This document shows, piece after piece, positions 5,517 through 7,428 of a stretch of DNA of 7,428 nucleotides. This stretch comes from an uncultured Peptococcaceae bacterium (GTDB taxonomy: Bacteria > Bacillota > Peptococcia > Peptococcales > Peptococcaceae). The first letter of the stretch is position 1. The number at the start of each line of letters is the position of its first letter. Under the pieces are notes generated by a model. The model was not told where the DNA came from. It made no database searches and worked only from the letters and a program-made list of their open reading frames with translations. The stretch lies in assembly GCA_945949655.1 (NCBI GenBank), contig CAMFFG010000055.1, positions 1 through 7,428 of the forward strand, given 5' to 3'. Made by a program: the position numbers and the translations under genes.

Positions 5517-6410
5517 ATGAAATCATACATTTATCCGCAGACAATACAGGAACGGGCAAGCATGGTGCGGGAAGCACAGACCATAGAGTTTCACCAGTCC
5601 AAATATGTCTATTATCCGCAAGGACTGAATCCCGCCATTCCGGAGCGGATGGGCGATGAATTGCAGCAGGCGCTGCAGCAGCGGCAGATTCAGGTTTTTC
5701 TGCAGCCCAGAATGCATCTGCCGGAGGAACGCCTCTGCGCAGCGGAGGCCTTGGCCCGATGGCAGTGGCCGGACGGGAGCTGGAGCCTGCCGGATCAGTT
5801 TCTGCCGGCTTTGGAGCAGACCGGGCTGATCCCCCAGCTGGATTTTTATATGCTGGAAGAAGTGGCAAAGTTGCAGCAGCAATGGTCACAGCAACGAAAG
5901 CTATGGCTGCCGGTATCGGTCAATCTTTCGGCGGTCACCCTGCTTCAGCCCGATGTGGTGGAGCGGATCACAGCCCTGGCGGTGCAGTATCAGCTTAATG
6001 CAGGGCAACTGGAGCTTGAGGTGACAGAGCGGAATCTGGCAGAACAGCAGATGGTGCTGCTGCCGGTGGTACAGCAACTGCGGCAGGCCGGGTTTCCGGT
6101 ACATCTGGACGATTTTGGCACAGGAAGTTCATCGCTGTCTACCCTGCTGCAGCTGCCAGTGGATTTTGTCAAGCTGGACCGCAGCTTTCTGGAACAGGAT
6201 CTGCACAACCAGAGGACAGATCGTTATATCCGACAGCTGGTGCAGCTGCTGCAGGCAGCGGAAGTAAAAATTATTTTTGAAGGTGTGGAGACAGAGGCCC
6301 AGGCCCTGTTTCTGCGCAGCCTGCCGGTGGAACAGGGACAGGGCTGGTACTGGCAGCGTCCGCTGCACTGGCGTGTGTTTGAGCAGAATTATCTGTATAT
6401 GGCGCAATAA
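5517..6410 (+). CDS. Stand-alone EAL-domain cyclic-di-GMP phosphodiesterase
   Basis: This 297-residue cytoplasmic protein is predicted to hydrolyse cyclic di-GMP to pGpG. The EAL domain runs from about residue 45 to 290. Expected metal and catalytic positions are all present: E77 in EALARW, N136 in VNLS, E168 in LELEVTE, D198 and D199 in DDFGTG, K219 in VKLDRSF, E255 in EGVET, and Q275 in QGWYWQRPL. One deviation is Ser204 in DDFGTGSSS, where Tyr is usual. There is no sensor domain or membrane segment. Residues 12-60 (ASMVREAQ..., KYVYYPQGLN, ...GDELQQALQQRQIQVFLQP) look like the final helix and strand of a GGDEF domain plus the usual linker, so the gene may descend from a GGDEF-EAL fusion. 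ATG 5517 follows AGGAGG by six bases, behind a strong promoter of its own; it is apparently monocistronic. Confidence 0.93.
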   Translation: MKSYIYPQTIQERASMVREAQTIEFHQSKYVYYPQGLNPAIPERMGDELQQALQQRQIQVFLQPRMHLPEERLCAAEALARWQWPDGSWSLPDQFLPALEQTGLIPQLDFYMLEEVAKLQQQWSQQRKLWLPVSVNLSAVTLLQPDVVERITALAVQYQLNAGQLELEVTERNLAEQQMVLLPVVQQLRQAGFPVHLDDFGTGSSSLSTLLQLPVDFVKLDRSFLEQDLHNQRTDRYIRQLVQLLQAAEVKIIFEGVETEAQALFLRSLPVEQGQGWYWQRPLHWRVFEQNYLYMAQ

Positions 6411-6432
6411 TGTAAACCGCAAAAAAGAGAGA

Positions 6433-6505
6433 ACAGCAGCGTGCTTTGGCCGACGCAGGCAGACGAGCCTGATGAGAAACGGCAGAAGCGCGCTGTATTT
6501 TGTTT
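6433..6505 (+). terminator. Possible branched terminator of the EAL gene
   Basis: ACAGC-a-GCGT (6433-6442) pairs with GCGCGCTGT (6488-6496) over nine base pairs with one bulged base and one G-T pair, followed by ATTTTGTTT. An inner stem CAGGC (6456-6460) with GCCTG (6467-6471) would sit within the loop. The large loop and broken T-tract make this moderate at best. Confidence 0.4.
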
Positions 6506-6557
6506 GACAGCACCACCGGAAGGACAGCCCCTTTTGCGCATGCAGCGCAGAAAGCAG

Positions 6558-6587
6558 TTGACAGAACGCAGTATGGATTGCTATACT
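6558..6587 (+). promoter_or_regulatory. Strong extended -10 promoter without an adjacent gene
   Basis: TTGACA (6558-6563), an 18-base spacer, and TATACT (6582-6587) preceded by TGC, an extended -10 element. Transcription would begin near 6594. The nearest protein start is 250 bases away and lies behind a strong terminator, so the promoter most simply drives a short RNA. Confidence 0.75.
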
Positions 6588-6593
6588 GAAATT

Positions 6594-6702
6594 AGAGAGG
6601 ATGTAAGAAAAAGTATAGATTTTTTAACACCCGGATTACATAGCAGAACATACTACATATAGCGCATATCCAGTGGCTGACCACTAGATATGCACTTTTT
6701 TT
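6594..6702 (+). ncRNA. Candidate small RNA of about 110 nt
   Basis: A strong promoter ends at 6587 and a near-perfect intrinsic terminator ends at 6702, with no credible reading frame in between. The predicted RNA would have a 5' AU-rich hairpin: ATGTAA (6601-6606) pairs with TTACAT (6636-6641), and inside it AAAAA (6608-6612) faces TTTTTT (6620-6625). A single-stranded linker rich in A and C follows (6642-6663), then the terminator stem. It does not match any riboswitch or housekeeping RNA I know, including cyclic-di-GMP and preQ1 types. No sequence complementary to the terminator arm is visible upstream, so an attenuator is less likely. A leader controlling the secreted protein remains an alternative. 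Start and end are inferred. Confidence 0.45.
6664..6702 (+). terminator. Near-perfect intrinsic terminator
   Basis: GCATATC (6664-6670) pairs with GATATGC (6687-6693), and AGTGG (6672-6676) with CCACT (6681-6685). One C/A mismatch lies between the two stems, the loop is CTGA, and after AC there are seven T (6696-6702). This is the clearest terminator in the window. Confidence 0.88.
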
Positions 6703-6803
6703 GCGTGTTAAAAATATTATACTTTTTTACAGCGATACAGAACCGGCTGCCGGGCGGCGCCGGAACATGCGCTGCGTCCGGCTGAAAAACAGATCAAAAA
6801 AAC

Positions 6804-6816
6804 GTACATATTGTAC
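6804..6816. promoter_or_regulatory. Small dyad before the secreted protein gene, possible operator
   Basis: GTACA (6804-6808), TAT, TGTAC (6812-6816) is a perfect short inverted repeat about 27 bases before the start codon and just upstream of the ribosome binding site AGTGAGG (6825-6831). It could be an operator or chance. AT-rich -10-like bases TATTATACT at 6715-6723 have no convincing -35 partner, so the promoter of this gene is uncertain. Confidence 0.25.
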
Positions 6817-6842
6817 AAAAAGAAAGTGAGGAATAAAAGAAC

Positions 6843-7428
6843 ATGAAAAAGAAAATTTTATGCATCCTGCTGGTGGTCTGCATGGTGCTGACCCTTGTGC
6901 CGCCAGCGGCCTTTGCAGAGACAGAGGGCAATGTGGACTATCTCTATTGCGACGAAAACGGTGCAAACTGGGGGACCGGCACAAAAACTGCCAGTGCATA
7001 CACCGTGGTGACCAGCGGCAGTTCCATCCAGTGGACTGGCACAACAGAAAATCCCGGCTGGTATGTGGCGCAGGGCGATGTGACCATCGACGGCCGCGTC
7101 ACCGTAAACGGCGATGTCCGCCTGATTCTGGCTGACGGCTGCGACCTCATGGTTAACGGTGGTATCCGGGTGGAAGGTTCCAATAGCCTGACCATCTACG
7201 CCCAGTCCACAGGTGAAAACATGGGCAGGCTGACCGCCGCTAAGATACCAGACTTTTTCGCTGCCATCGGCGGCAACAGCTACGACGGTGGCATTGTCAT
7301 CATCAACGGCGGCATCATCACAGCCAGCAACACTAACGGCACTGCCATCGGAGGCGGCGACAACCTCAGAGGTAGCGGCGGTAACGGATGCAACCTCACC
7401 ATCAACGGCGGCATTGTCACAGCCAGCA
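6843..7428 (+). CDS. Secreted glycine-rich repeat protein, N-terminal part (runs off the window)
   Basis: The first 195 residues are visible and the frame is open at the right edge. MKKK, a hydrophobic core and an AFA cleavage site predict a Sec signal peptide cut after Ala25. The mature part begins with a short Trp/Tyr-containing region. A beta-rich segment follows (WYVAQGDVTIDGRVTVNGDVRLILADGC, about 73-100, then MVNGGIRVEGSNSLTIYAQ). Glycine-rich repeats begin with AAIGGNSYDGG and contain INGGI(I/V)TAS twice, 99 bases apart (7302 and 7401), so the unit is 33 residues with AIGG between. This is the beta-solenoid-like repeat type often found in large surface or carbohydrate-binding proteins of gut Firmicutes. 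ATG 6843 follows AGTGAGG by 11 bases, slightly long. Anchoring domains, if any, lie outside the window. Confidence 0.85.
   Translation, partial: MKKKILCILLVVCMVLTLVPPAAFAETEGNVDYLYCDENGANWGTGTKTASAYTVVTSGSSIQWTGTTENPGWYVAQGDVTIDGRVTVNGDVRLILADGCDLMVNGGIRVEGSNSLTIYAQSTGENMGRLTAAKIPDFFAAIGGNSYDGGIVIINGGIITASNTNGTAIGGGDNLRGSGGNGCNLTINGGIVTAS

Larger units (their letters stand above)
6411..6842. other. Non-coding stretch between the EAL gene and the secreted protein
   Basis: No protein gene is credible in these 432 bases. They hold a possible branched terminator for the EAL gene (6433-6505), a promoter (6558-6587) and terminator (6664-6702) that bracket a candidate small RNA, a GC-rich segment with CCGGCTG twice (6742-6784), and a small dyad plus ribosome binding site before the secreted protein. 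A GTG-started 73-codon frame at 6441 has no ribosome binding site, lies across the terminator and promoter, and is dismissed. Confidence 0.6.

Noticed and set aside
6441..6662. 73-codon frame starting at GTG
   Set aside because: It has no ribosome binding site and runs across a terminator-like stem and a strong promoter; non-coding use explains the region better.

Overview
The window looks like chromosomal DNA of a Gram-positive gut-type Clostridia (Lachnospiraceae/Oscillospiraceae-like Firmicute). The reasons are AGGAGG-type ribosome binding sites, TTGACA/TATAAT-type promoters, lipoprotein signal peptides with LxGC lipoboxes, a DUF2905 gene next to a probable ruvB tail, and a secreted repeat protein of a kind common in gut Firmicutes. 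All recognised genes are on the + strand. The genus is not determined.

Region 1 (1-580) holds the last codons of an upstream gene, probably ruvB, overlapping by four bases a small DUF2905 membrane protein. A roughly 120-base imperfect palindrome that looks like a dispersed repeat follows, then a probable intrinsic terminator. Region 2 (579-3937) is an accessory block: a RimJ-type GNAT acetyltransferase, a lipoprotein with YD-like repeats and its own promoter, a broken small reading frame, a small soluble DUF3592-like protein, a second lipoprotein, and a CDP-alcohol phosphatidyltransferase with an intact catalytic motif. The last four genes are closely spaced and probably share transcripts. 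Their common theme is the cell envelope, but no pathway can be assigned. Region 3 (3950-5170) is queA (queuosine tRNA modification) with its own likely promoter and a strong terminator. In many Firmicutes ruvB, DUF2905, queA and tgt lie in a row. Here region 2 separates DUF2905 from queA, and tgt does not follow.

Region 4 (5170-5516) is non-coding. It has an isolated terminator hairpin and a near-consensus promoter for the next gene. Region 5 (5517-6505) is a stand-alone EAL-domain cyclic-di-GMP phosphodiesterase with all expected catalytic residues; its N-terminus looks like the leftover end of a GGDEF domain. Region 6 (6411-6842) has no convincing protein gene, but a strong promoter (6558-6587) and a near-perfect terminator (6664-6702) bracket about 110 nt, a good candidate for an unannotated small RNA. 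Region 7 (6843-end) is the start of a secreted glycine-rich repeat protein that runs off the window.

I see no CRISPR array, transposase, integrase, toxin-antitoxin pair or recognisable defence system. The points most worth a second look are the small-RNA candidate, the long palindromic repeat, and the EAL protein with the vestigial GGDEF tail.
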